A stretch of 5,627 nucleotides of DNA, from contig CAKUXU010000054.1 in assembly GCA_934700635.1 (NCBI GenBank), positions 1 through 5,627 on the forward strand. The letters run 5' to 3'. Positions 1-5,627 of this stretch are shown here, in pieces (the stretch's first letter is position 1; each line of letters opens with the position of its first letter). The notes below the pieces were generated by a model, which saw only the letters and a program-made list of their open reading frames with translations, was not told the origin of the DNA and searched no databases. Source of the stretch: an uncultured Eubacteriales bacterium. GTDB taxonomy: Bacteria; Bacillota; Clostridia; Oscillospirales; Acutalibacteraceae. The position numbers and the translations under genes were made by a program.

Positions 1-71
1 CCCGGAACGGGCTCGAACCGTCGACCTCTAGCGTGACAGGCTAGCGTTCTAACCAACTGAACTACCGGGCC
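1..71 (-). tRNA. tRNA-Asp (anticodon GTC), 3' end cut by window edge
   Basis: On the minus strand the gene starts at 71 with the acceptor strand GGCCCGG, followed by T8 and A9. The D stem is GTTC/GAAC, and the anticodon stem CTAGC/GCTAG encloses loop CTGTCAC, which gives anticodon GTC and reads Asp codons. The T stem GACGG/CCGTT encloses TTCGAGC. The 3' acceptor strand CCGGG pairs with bases 3-7 and then meets the window edge, so the last two acceptor bases, the discriminator and any CCA lie outside. It sits 12 nt downstream of tRNA-Val and is probably cotranscribed with it. Confidence 0.96.
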
Positions 72-83
72 ATTTTCAGAAAC

Positions 84-160
84 TGGTGGGAACAACAGGA
101 CTCGAACCTGTGACCCCTTGCTTGTAAGGCAAGTGCTCTAACCAACTGAGCTATGCTCCC
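84..160 (-). tRNA. tRNA-Val (anticodon TAC), CCA encoded
   Basis: This is a complete 77-nt cloverleaf on the minus strand. The acceptor stem GGGAGCA/TGTTCCC contains one G-T pair. The D stem is GCTC/GAGC, and the anticodon stem CTTGC/GCAAG encloses loop CTTACAA, giving anticodon TAC, which reads GTA and related Val codons. The T stem ACAGG/CCTGT encloses TTCGAGT. The discriminator is A and a genomic CCA follows at 86-84. It is the first gene of a tRNA cluster that continues into tRNA-Asp and probably beyond the left edge. Confidence 0.97.
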
Positions 161-187
161 TTGAAATCCAATAACACTAAGTTGAAT

Positions 188-211
188 CTCGAGTTTTTTA
201 TAACTCTCAAG
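188..211 (-). other. Short hairpin in the tRNA precursor leader
   Basis: On the minus strand CTTGAG (211-206) can pair with CTCGAG (193-188), including one T-G wobble, around a 12-nt A-rich loop. An alternative GAGTT/AACTC pairing is also possible. It lies between the predicted transcription start and tRNA-Val, so it could be a processing structure or chance. No U-run follows, so it is not a terminator. Confidence 0.25.
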
Positions 212-224
212 CACCAGCATTTAG

Positions 225-253
225 ATAATACCATTTATCAAATTTAATGTCAA
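225..253 (-). promoter_or_regulatory. SigA-type promoter for the tRNA-Val/tRNA-Asp cluster
   Basis: The minus strand carries a perfect TTGACA -35 box (253-248), a 17-nt spacer and a TATTAT -10 box (230-225, five of six consensus bases). Transcription would start near 218, leaving a leader of about 58 nt before tRNA-Val to be removed by processing. Consensus strength fits a stable-RNA promoter. This is called from sequence alone. Confidence 0.75.
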
Positions 254-268
254 GTATTTATTTAAAAT

Positions 269-306
269 TTTTTGACATTTTACGTTATAATTAATCAAGT
301 CAAAAA
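269..306. repeat. 8-bp inverted repeat in the AT-rich spacer behind the loader gene
   Basis: TTTTTGAC (269-276) and GTCAAAAA (299-306) are perfect inverted copies separated by 22 nt. They lie between the stop of the helicase-loader gene and the tRNA promoter. The stem is mostly A-T with a long loop, and no T-run follows in the minus-strand direction, so it is a poor intrinsic terminator. I see no GC-rich terminator elsewhere in 161-339, so read-through into the tRNA genes is possible. Confidence 0.35.
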
Positions 307-339
307 GTGCAATTTTTTATGCAAAATGTGGAATATTAA

Positions 340-1338
340 TTATTTTCTTCTTTCCGGTCTAAGTTTAGGGCGTATATCCTTACCTAAAAATTCCAATATT
401 TCATAACTTCCCAAAACTCTTGAAACGATTTGAGGACTATATTTTTTACAAAATTCCTCAATCGACAGATTTGTACTTATTATAATAGGTCTTTGAAATA
501 TAAGTCTTGTGTCGATAATGTCGTAAAGAGAAGAATTTGAAAATCCGGTTGAAAATTCTGTACCCAAGTCATCTATAATAAGTAAATCACAGTTTATAAA
601 ATCTTCCCTACTACTTGAGAAAGATTTTGCGGAAATATTTTTAAATCTTTCATTCTCAAGAGTAGAAATCATATTCCAGGCAGAAGTATATATGACATTA
701 TACCCATTATTTATAACTTCGCTAGCAATCGAAAGAGAAAGGTGTGTTTTTCCTAGTCCTGTTTTACCCATAAACAGCATACTTTTAGACTTTAAATTAA
801 AATTTTTTACATATTCTCTGCAATATTTGAGTATATCATGCATACGTCTTTTTGGTGTTAACTTATTCCCAGAAGCTTCAAAATCAGGATAATATTCAAG
901 AGAAAAACTATTAAAATTACAATTTCCAAGTGGAGAAACAGAATTAAATTTTTTATATGATTCTTTCTTCAAAAGGTCCTTCATGCATACACACATTTTT
1001 CCATTTACATATCCTTCGTCTTTACATTTAGGACACTTATAACTTATTTCAAAATAATTACTTGGTATTCCTGCACTCATCATTATTTCAGAAAGTTCTT
1101 CATTTAAGCGATCATTTTTAGCTTTAAGTTCAGTAAGTGCATTCCGAACTTCCTTTCCTTGAACAACCGCTCTTGCGATATTAATAGAAGTCTTTGCAAT
1201 TTCAGACTCTATTTCTTTTGCTCTTGGGAATCTGGTATAAAAAATTTTCTTTTTTTTCTCTAATTTTTCTCTGGCAGACAATCTTATATTGTAAAGCTCA
1301 TTGTCTACTTTTTCATAAATTTCTTTGTCGTAACTCAT
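340..1338 (-). CDS. dnaC: DnaC/DnaI-type helicase loader, AAA+ ATPase (332 aa)
   Basis: This is a cytoplasmic AAA+ ATPase of the DnaC/DnaI/IstB type, expected to load the replicative hexameric helicase onto DNA. Residues 1-90 are charged and probably helical or coiled-coil. A putative zinc site follows with Cys102, Cys105, Cys116 and Cys118 (CPKC...CVC). The ATPase domain has Walker A GKTGLGKT at 191-198, Walker B LLIIDD at 252-257, sensor-1 STN at 288-290, and Arg307 in SRV, a likely arginine finger. Length is close to B. subtilis DnaI (311 aa). I chose ATG at 1338: the in-frame GTG at 1344 overlaps the Shine-Dalgarno AAAGG (1348-1344), which is well placed only for the ATG. The gene lies 40 nt downstream of the DnaD-domain gene, the same pairing as B. 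subtilis dnaB-dnaI. The name follows the E. coli convention (dnaC = loader); in Bacillus naming it would be dnaI. A transposon IstB is unlikely because no istA or terminal repeats are visible. Confidence 0.93.
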   Translation of the reverse strand: MSYDKEIYEKVDNELYNIRLSAREKLEKKKKIFYTRFPRAKEIESEIAKTSINIARAVVQGKEVRNALTELKAKNDRLNEELSEIMMSAGIPSNYFEISYKCPKCKDEGYVNGKMCVCMKDLLKKESYKKFNSVSPLGNCNFNSFSLEYYPDFEASGNKLTPKRRMHDILKYCREYVKNFNLKSKSMLFMGKTGLGKTHLSLSIASEVINNGYNVIYTSAWNMISTLENERFKNISAKSFSSSREDFINCDLLIIDDLGTEFSTGFSNSSLYDIIDTRLIFQRPIIISTNLSIEEFCKKYSPQIVSRVLGSYEILEFLGKDIRPKLRPERRK

Positions 1339-1361
1339 AAGCACCTTTCGATTTCCCTATT

Positions 1362-1389
1362 GTTATAATTTTGAGTATTCAACTTTCAA
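1362..1389 (-). promoter_or_regulatory. Possible internal promoter before the helicase-loader gene
   Basis: The minus strand has TTGAAA (1389-1384), a 16-nt spacer and TATAAC (1367-1362); each box matches five of six consensus bases. It overlaps the 3' end of the DnaD-domain gene and would start transcription near 1355, about 17 nt before the loader ATG. In DNA this AT-rich such matches arise by chance, so it is only a candidate for separate expression of the loader. Confidence 0.3.
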
Positions 1390-2314
1390 AAGGATTGTAA
1401 TTTTTAAAGTCTTCAATACTATATGAATTTGAATTCATTCCTAATTTTTCTTGGCGATATTCTTTCTGATATTTAATAACTTGCTCCGGAGCTGATATCC
1501 CTTTAAGGTACCATCTTTTTAAAATGCCGTCCATATATCTTATGTTGTATCTTCCTTTTGTGTCAACACATATTTCATAAGCATACCTTACCAAATTTTC
1601 TTTACATTTCCATTCGTTGTGCCATCTTAAAACGGCTTCTTGCTCCTGAGAAGTTGGAGAACGATGTTCAATACCTATAATGCTTTCAAATTTTTTCCAA
1701 AGTATTCTTGTTTTATCAAGATCATTTATTTTTTTCTCTGCCTTCTCAATGCTGTCTATTTCTTCTCTCGCCCATCGATTGCCCATGCTTTCAATAAATC
1801 TTATATTTCCTTTCCCTATGCTTACAGCATATTCGATAAGCATAAGTATAACATCCGAAGGAAGACCTTCATTGTCATGAAGCATAATTAAAACTGCACT
1901 GTCAGTACCCGAAATGGGTCTGCCGAGAGCCATCTCAGATTCCTTTATAAGCGTACTTATCTCTGTTGACTCTCTTATTCTCGAAGCAACATGAAAGCCA
2001 CTCGGCCTTTTGTATTTTAAATTTTTATTTTCAAAATTATTTTGTACCGAATTTTCGGAAACTTCTTCTAAATCTTTATTTTCACCTAAACAAAAAATAC
2101 CAAGATTCATCCACTTTTTTACAGAATTCTCAAATTCTTCTCTACTTATACCTAAAAAATCCGACGCTTTTTTTTCATTTACTTCTTTATTTCTTAAAAT
2201 CCAAAGCAGGGTTTTTAAGTCAGATAAACTTGAAGATTTTATATACTTGTCAACTACATTACACGGGACAGCAAATATAAATTCCCATTGACCGAGATTC
2301 AATTTATACTCCAA
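1379..2314 (-). CDS. DnaD-domain primosome protein with two DDBH2-like repeats (311 aa)
   Basis: This is a DnaD/DnaB-family primosomal protein, expected to remodel origin or fork DNA and help load the replicative helicase. Residues 1-75 resemble the N-terminal winged-helix DDBH1 region. Residues about 80-105 form an Asn/Lys/Glu-rich linker. Two DnaD C-terminal-type domains follow. The first (about 117-185) ends in FIESMGNRW; the second (about 205-275) contains the RSPT start at 218-221 and the signature YMDGILKRW at 260-268, the YxxxIxxxW motif of the family. The DDBH1-DDBH2-DDBH2 order is that of B. subtilis DnaB (helicase co-loader) rather than DnaD, though this protein is shorter. The start codon is TTG at 2314, supported by the near-perfect Shine-Dalgarno AAGGAAGTGA at 2331-2322. 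That site overlaps the asnB stop, which suggests translational coupling. The stop is TGA. Confidence 0.92.
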   Translation of the reverse strand: MEYKLNLGQWEFIFAVPCNVVDKYIKSSSLSDLKTLLWILRNKEVNEKKASDFLGISREEFENSVKKWMNLGIFCLGENKDLEEVSENSVQNNFENKNLKYKRPSGFHVASRIRESTEISTLIKESEMALGRPISGTDSAVLIMLHDNEGLPSDVILMLIEYAVSIGKGNIRFIESMGNRWAREEIDSIEKAEKKINDLDKTRILWKKFESIIGIEHRSPTSQEQEAVLRWHNEWKCKENLVRYAYEICVDTKGRYNIRYMDGILKRWYLKGISAPEQVIKYQKEYRQEKLGMNSNSYSIEDFKNYNPFES

Positions 2315-2321
2315 GTTTTTC

Positions 2322-2331
2322 TCACTTCCTT
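2322..2331 (-). promoter_or_regulatory. Ribosome binding site that fixes the TTG start of the DnaD-domain gene
   Basis: AAGGAAGTGA matches nine of ten bases of the consensus AAGGAGGTGA and ends 7 nt before TTG at 2314. Its first two bases are the last two bases of the asnB TAA stop. No in-frame ATG or GTG is better placed; the GTG inside the site is in another frame. Confidence 0.85.
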
Positions 2332-4171
2332 AACTGTTAATATCTCCGAAATAAATATCATACCAAATAATGAAAATATAAATTGTCCAAATTTTACGAC
2401 TGTTATCTGTTTTGCCCGTATAATGATCCTCTAAGATCGAAATGAGCTCTTCGCAATTAAAAAATTTTTCCGCAGTTTCAGAAAGAAATGCCTTTTGTAC
2501 TATCTCATAGTATTTTTTATCTTTAAGCCAAACTCTTGTAGGAACAGGAAATCCAAGCTTTTTCTTCTGAGCTGTTTCAATCGGGAGCCTTTTAGAAGCA
2601 GCATGACGAAGAGCATATTTTGTGTTTTCTTTGCAAACTCTTAATTTTGTAGGAAGTTTCGAAGCAATTTTAAATACTTCTCTGTCTAAGAAAGGAACAC
2701 GAAGTTCAAGAGAATTTGCCATGCTCATTCTATCGGCTTTTAAAAGTATATCCCCTATCATCCATGTATTTATATCTAGATATTGCATTTTGGTTACATC
2801 GTCATAATTTTTAGCTCTTTCATAAATACTTTCACACATTTTAGAAGGGTTACTTGCCAATGATTTATCTTTAAGAATTTTTTCTTTTTCTTCTTTAGAA
2901 AACATGTACGCATTTCCTATGTATCTTTCAGTTAAATCTTTGGATCCCCTTATAATATAATTTTTTCCTTTAAATCCAAACGGAATTTTATTTACAATTT
3001 TAGCTAAAAATTTTCTGAAACTTTTCGGGAAAATCTTATTGTATACATTAAAAGAACTTGGTTCATGATAAATATTGTAACCTCCGAAAAGCTCGTCCGC
3101 TCCCTCACCAGAAAGAACTACTTTAACATGTTCGCTTGCAAGTTTCGAAACAAAATAAAGGGCAATACATGAAGGATCCGCAAGAGGTTGATCCATATGA
3201 TATTGGACTTTTTTTATTGAATCCCAAAACTCTTCGGAAGAAATGATTTTATGAAAGTGATTTACTTTTATTTTTTTAGATAAATTTTCTGCCCATGATA
3301 TCTCATTATATCTTTTTCCATGCTCAAACCCGACTGTAAATGCTTTTTGACCTTCAAAATATGATGCAACATAACTGGAGTCGATACCGCTTGACAAAAA
3401 GCATCCTACTTCTACATCGCTTATTCTGTGAGCCTCAACCGAATTTTTAAAAGCTTCCTCTATTTCTTTTGATGCTTTTTCAAGAGACAAATTTTCATCT
3501 GCCTCAAATTTAGCTTCAAAATATCTTTCTATCGAAATTTTACCGTCTTTGTAAGTCAAAGTATGTCCGGGCATAAGGCAATTTATTCCTTCGAAAAATG
3601 TTTCTGGAGGGAAAGCATATTGAAAAGAAAGATAATTATCAAGTGTTTTGTAATTGAATTTCTTTTCAAATCCAGGGAATAAAAGTATGCTTTTAATTTC
3701 GGAAGCATAAATAAACGTTTTTCCAAAAATTGTATAATGAAGCGGTTTTATACCAAAAGGATCTCTTGCAAGAAAAAGAGATTTATTTTGTCTGTCCCAA
3801 ATAGCGAATCCAAACATTCCCCTGAGCTTTTTGACAATATCTTTTCCCCATTCTTCAAAACCATGAATTAAAACTTCTGAGTCTGTTTGAGTATAAAATT
3901 TATGCCCTTTTTCAACCAATTCTTTTTTTATTTCTTTGTAATTATAAATTTCTCCGTTAAAAGTCAATACCAAATTATTTGTCTCGTTATAAATTGGCTG
4001 TTCTCCGCCTTCGAGATCTATTATGCTAAGCCTTCTGAAACCCATTGATATTTCCTTGTCGATAAAATAGCCAGCATCATCAGGACCTCGATGAATTATT
4101 ATACCAGTCATATTTTCAATAGTTTTAGATTTATCGGGAGCGTCTCCAACAAACCCACATATTCCACACAT
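2330..4171 (-). CDS. asnB: Asparagine synthetase, glutamine-hydrolysing (613 aa)
   Basis: The enzyme makes asparagine from aspartate, ATP and glutamine in the cytosol. The N-terminal class II glutaminase domain (about 1-215) begins MCGICGF, with Cys2 as the nucleophile exposed after Met removal. It contains HRGPDD at 27-32, FRRLSIID at 45-52, NGEIYNY at 72-78, TDSE at 96-99 and RDPFGIKPL at 136-144. The synthetase domain (about 230-600) has the PP-loop SSGIDSS at 260-266, which binds ATP, the SGEGADELFGGY motif at 354-365, and the AsnB signature around KADRMSMANSLELRVPFLD at 478-496. All key residues are present and the length is normal for bacterial AsnB. The start is fixed by the Cys2 requirement and by GGAGGA at 4186-4181, 9 nt upstream. 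It is the first gene of the apparent operon. The predicted leader of about 38 nt is too short for a T-box riboswitch. Confidence 0.98.
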   Translation of the reverse strand: MCGICGFVGDAPDKSKTIENMTGIIIHRGPDDAGYFIDKEISMGFRRLSIIDLEGGEQPIYNETNNLVLTFNGEIYNYKEIKKELVEKGHKFYTQTDSEVLIHGFEEWGKDIVKKLRGMFGFAIWDRQNKSLFLARDPFGIKPLHYTIFGKTFIYASEIKSILLFPGFEKKFNYKTLDNYLSFQYAFPPETFFEGINCLMPGHTLTYKDGKISIERYFEAKFEADENLSLEKASKEIEEAFKNSVEAHRISDVEVGCFLSSGIDSSYVASYFEGQKAFTVGFEHGKRYNEISWAENLSKKIKVNHFHKIISSEEFWDSIKKVQYHMDQPLADPSCIALYFVSKLASEHVKVVLSGEGADELFGGYNIYHEPSSFNVYNKIFPKSFRKFLAKIVNKIPFGFKGKNYIIRGSKDLTERYIGNAYMFSKEEKEKILKDKSLASNPSKMCESIYERAKNYDDVTKMQYLDINTWMIGDILLKADRMSMANSLELRVPFLDREVFKIASKLPTKLRVCKENTKYALRHAASKRLPIETAQKKKLGFPVPTRVWLKDKKYYEIVQKAFLSETAEKFFNCEELISILEDHYTGKTDNSRKIWTIYIFIIWYDIYFGDINS

Positions 4172-4180
4172 GTTAATAAT

Positions 4181-4186
4181 TCCTCC
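4181..4186 (-). promoter_or_regulatory. Ribosome binding site of asnB
   Basis: GGAGGA on the minus strand lies 9 nt before the asnB ATG at 4171 and supports that start together with the MCGICGF N-terminus. Confidence 0.8.
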
Positions 4187-4215
4187 AAAATATGTTTTTT
4201 AAAATAAGTAGACCC

Positions 4216-4244
4216 ATTATACAATATAAAGTATCACTTTGCAA
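4216..4244 (-). promoter_or_regulatory. SigA-type promoter for asnB and the helicase-loader operon
   Basis: The minus strand shows TTGCAA (4244-4239, four of six consensus bases), a 17-nt spacer and a perfect TATAAT -10 box (4221-4216). Transcription would start near 4209, about 38 nt before the asnB ATG. It is back-to-back with the promoter at 4272-4300; only 27 nt separate the two -35 boxes, so one bound regulator could affect both. Confidence 0.65.
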
Positions 4245-4271
4245 TCATGTTTGATAATTTGGATTAAAATA

Positions 4272-4300
4272 TTGACTTTTATAAAATAATTAAATACAAT
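4272..4300 (+). promoter_or_regulatory. SigA-type promoter for the plus-strand gene at 4453
   Basis: TTGACT (4272-4277), a 17-nt spacer and TACAAT (4295-4300) each match five of six consensus bases with ideal spacing. Transcription would start near 4307, giving a leader of about 146 nt before the ATG at 4453, which is long for a simple gene. A weaker alternative, TTTACA (4337-4342) with TACCAT (4360-4365), would shorten the leader. Confidence 0.65.
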
Positions 4301-4391
4301 GTATACAAAAAGAAATCAAGGATATGAAAAATGATGTTTACAATTCATATAATAAAAATTACCATTCACATACATTTTTCAATGCCATATC

Positions 4392-4428
4392 AAATTAAAT
4401 AATAATTAAAAGAAATAAATTAAATAAT
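4392..4428 (+). repeat. 12-bp direct repeat in the long leader of the plus-strand gene
   Basis: AAATTAAATAAT occurs at 4392-4403 and again at 4417-4428, spaced 25 bp start to start. It lies just upstream of the ribosome binding site at 4438. Both copies contain only A and T, so chance is a serious alternative to a protein-binding or upstream regulatory function. Confidence 0.35.
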
Positions 4429-4437
4429 TGTTTTCAT

Positions 4438-4446
4438 AAAGGAGGT
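4438..4446 (+). promoter_or_regulatory. Strong ribosome binding site of the plus-strand gene
   Basis: AAAGGAGGT is a near-complete match to the 16S anti-Shine-Dalgarno complement and ends 6 nt before ATG at 4453. This is the main evidence that the open frame from 4453 is a real, well-translated gene. Confidence 0.9.
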
Positions 4447-4452
4447 ATTAAT

Positions 4453-5627
4453 ATGGGTAAAGAAACACTTTTTACCAAAATAAAAAATTTTATATTCGGT
4501 GAAGTTTTCCCAGGTGTGCCGCTGGCTTTTCCATATAGTAAATTTAACAAAAAAATTCTTTCTGTTAAAGTTTCGGACAGCATATGCAGGTCTTTGGACA
4601 TGTACTTAAAAAAAATAAATACCACCGACAGAGACGCTGCTATCAACCAAATTGACTCTCTGACGGAGTTTAGAGAAAATGCAACGGAGTTCTCAGAACT
4701 GCTAATTAAAAAACTAACAGAATATAAAGGTATAATTGAAAAAGCAAATACACACATCAATAATTCTGAAGTATTCAACTATTTTAATACAAAACATATT
4801 ATATACCAAAAACTATTGGAAATTAAAGAAAATAGCAAGCCAAATCCTGCTTTCTCTACTAAAAGCTTAAAAGAAGTCGTTGGTCACGGATCAACTGCTC
4901 AATATTTTAAATTTAAAGATAAATCTCTTGAGGACTTTCAAAAAGGAATGTGTAAATGTATCGATTATACATTTACAAATCTTAATGACAGCGACTTTGA
5001 TTTAACTAAGCTTGGAATAGATTTAAAAAGTCTTGAAAAAAAATACAATTTGGCACTTAATTCAAAACCTTATGCAGATCTTGAAAAAATGGCAAAAGCA
5101 GTTGAAGGAAAAGTTGATGAAAAACAAAAAAATATCGGAACTATTCTAAAAGAACATTTAGAGAAAAACGGAAAATATTCATATCCAGGTGCAATAGGAA
5201 TAGACAAATTGCTTGAAGTTTCAAAGAAGTATAGAGAAATAGCCGACAGATCCCGTGGTCAAAATATAACATTGTTCATCGAAAATGCCAGTTTATATTT
5301 GACCTACTATAATGCTGTTCAAAAACTAAACAACGAATCTAGTGACGTAAAAAAACTTCTTTCAAATTATTCTAATCTAAACAGACTAATGGATCAATTA
5401 TTTAAAAAATCCAAAGAATATGAAAGTTCTATAGAAAAAATTAAAAAAAACCTTGAAAGTACAACTTCTAACAAATGTAGTAAAAACAGTAAAAAATATT
5501 TAAAACAAAAAAATAAATGCGAAAAAATCATTTCGGAATTAGAATCGCAATTAAAATCATATAACGAAAATTTGAGGAAAATAGAATCACTTAAAAAAGA
5601 TTCCAAAAATATAGAGAAACTCAATAC
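4453..5627 (+). CDS. Lysine-rich, helical protein of unknown function, open at the right edge (at least 391 aa)
   Basis: From ATG at 4453 the frame stays open for 391 codons plus two bases and runs off the window, so the C-terminus is missing. I do not recognise the family. The N-terminus (MGKETLFTKIKNF) has no Sec signal peptide, and I see no clear membrane segment, so the visible part is probably cytoplasmic. A Pro/Phe-rich patch (VFPGVPLAFP, 18-27) is followed by Lys/Glu/Asn-rich, largely helical sequence. Residues about 297-391 look like coiled coil, interrupted near 337-350 by a Ser/Asn/Lys stretch. Cysteines are at 45, 167, 169, 341 and 356; no Walker, nuclease or zinc-finger motif is evident. 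Support comes from the strong ribosome binding site, a promoter at 4272-4300, and an uninterrupted frame in very AT-rich DNA where stops are frequent. It diverges from asnB. Coiled-coil similarity to SMC-like or structural proteins would be non-specific, so no function is assigned. Confidence 0.88.
   Translation, partial: MGKETLFTKIKNFIFGEVFPGVPLAFPYSKFNKKILSVKVSDSICRSLDMYLKKINTTDRDAAINQIDSLTEFRENATEFSELLIKKLTEYKGIIEKANTHINNSEVFNYFNTKHIIYQKLLEIKENSKPNPAFSTKSLKEVVGHGSTAQYFKFKDKSLEDFQKGMCKCIDYTFTNLNDSDFDLTKLGIDLKSLEKKYNLALNSKPYADLEKMAKAVEGKVDEKQKNIGTILKEHLEKNGKYSYPGAIGIDKLLEVSKKYREIADRSRGQNITLFIENASLYLTYYNAVQKLNNESSDVKKLLSNYSNLNRLMDQLFKKSKEYESSIEKIKKNLESTTSNKCSKNSKKYLKQKNKCEKIISELESQLKSYNENLRKIESLKKDSKNIEKLN

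Noticed and set aside
1..160. tRNA genes as a phage or island attachment site
   Set aside because: No integrase gene and no second copy of a tRNA 3' end is present in the window.
272..291. Plus-strand TTGACA (272-277) and TATAAT (286-291)
   Set aside because: Only 8 nt separate the two boxes, far below the 16-18 nt a SigA promoter needs, and no plus-strand gene follows.
692..892. Plus-strand open frame of 66 codons inside the helicase-loader gene
   Set aside because: It runs opposite the Walker A coding region and has no ribosome binding site or recognisable product.
1640..2291. Several overlapping plus-strand open frames inside the DnaD-domain gene
   Set aside because: They are antisense to a confidently identified gene, overlap one another, and show Phe/Leu/Ser bias typical of complement frames.
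4172..4270. T-box or other riboswitch upstream of asnB
   Set aside because: I looked for a T-box antiterminator motif and a long structured leader, as seen before some amino-acid genes. The segment is AT-rich, lacks the motif, and the predicted leader is about 38 nt.
4324..4398. Possible 24-codon leader peptide gene in the plus-strand leader
   Set aside because: AAGGA lies only one base before its ATG, too close for good initiation. The sequence shows no run of a regulatory amino acid and no attenuator hairpin follows.
4434..4778. Minus-strand open frame of 114 codons opposite the start of the plus-strand gene
   Set aside because: It is antisense to the gene at 4453, has no ribosome binding site and covers that gene's own Shine-Dalgarno region. 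Its hydrophobic composition is what a Lys/Glu/Asn-rich gene gives on the opposite strand.
5394..5624. Minus-strand open frame of 76 codons rich in Phe, Leu and Ser
   Set aside because: It is the complement of the A-rich coiled-coil part of the plus-strand gene. The membrane-like look comes from TTT/TTC runs opposite Lys/Glu codons.

Overview
The window is AT-rich DNA that looks like a low-GC Firmicute, most likely a clostridial-type anaerobe. The grounds are a DnaD/DnaB-domain primosome protein next to a DnaI/DnaC-type helicase loader (a pairing known from Firmicutes), strong GGAGG-type ribosome binding sites, SigA-like promoters, and use of TGA as a stop codon, which argues against the mycoplasma code. 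The species cannot be named from the sequence.

Layout from left to right. Positions 1-160 hold two minus-strand tRNA genes, tRNA-Val(TAC) followed by tRNA-Asp(GTC); the 3' end of the Asp gene is cut by the window edge. Their likely promoter lies at 225-253. Positions 340-4171 hold three minus-strand genes, transcribed right to left: asnB (glutamine-hydrolysing asparagine synthetase), a DnaD-domain protein with two tandem DDBH2-like repeats, and a DnaC/DnaI-type AAA+ helicase loader. The asnB/DnaD junction is only 15 nt, and the DnaD-gene Shine-Dalgarno overlaps the asnB stop codon. The three therefore look like one operon, led by a promoter at 4216-4244. Positions 4172-4452 form a 281-nt divergent intergenic region with back-to-back promoters. 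From 4453 a plus-strand gene with an ideal ribosome binding site runs open for 391 codons off the right edge. It encodes a lysine-rich, helical, probably cytoplasmic protein that I do not recognise.

How the genes work together. The DnaD-domain protein and the AAA+ loader form a replication module equivalent in gene order to dnaB-dnaI of Bacillus subtilis, where they load the replicative helicase at origins and restarted forks. asnB makes asparagine from aspartate and glutamine; its place at the head of a helicase-loader operon has no obvious mechanistic link and may simply reflect shared expression. No CRISPR array, insertion sequence, toxin-antitoxin pair, phage gene or clearly new system is visible. 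The least explained item is the plus-strand open-ended gene.
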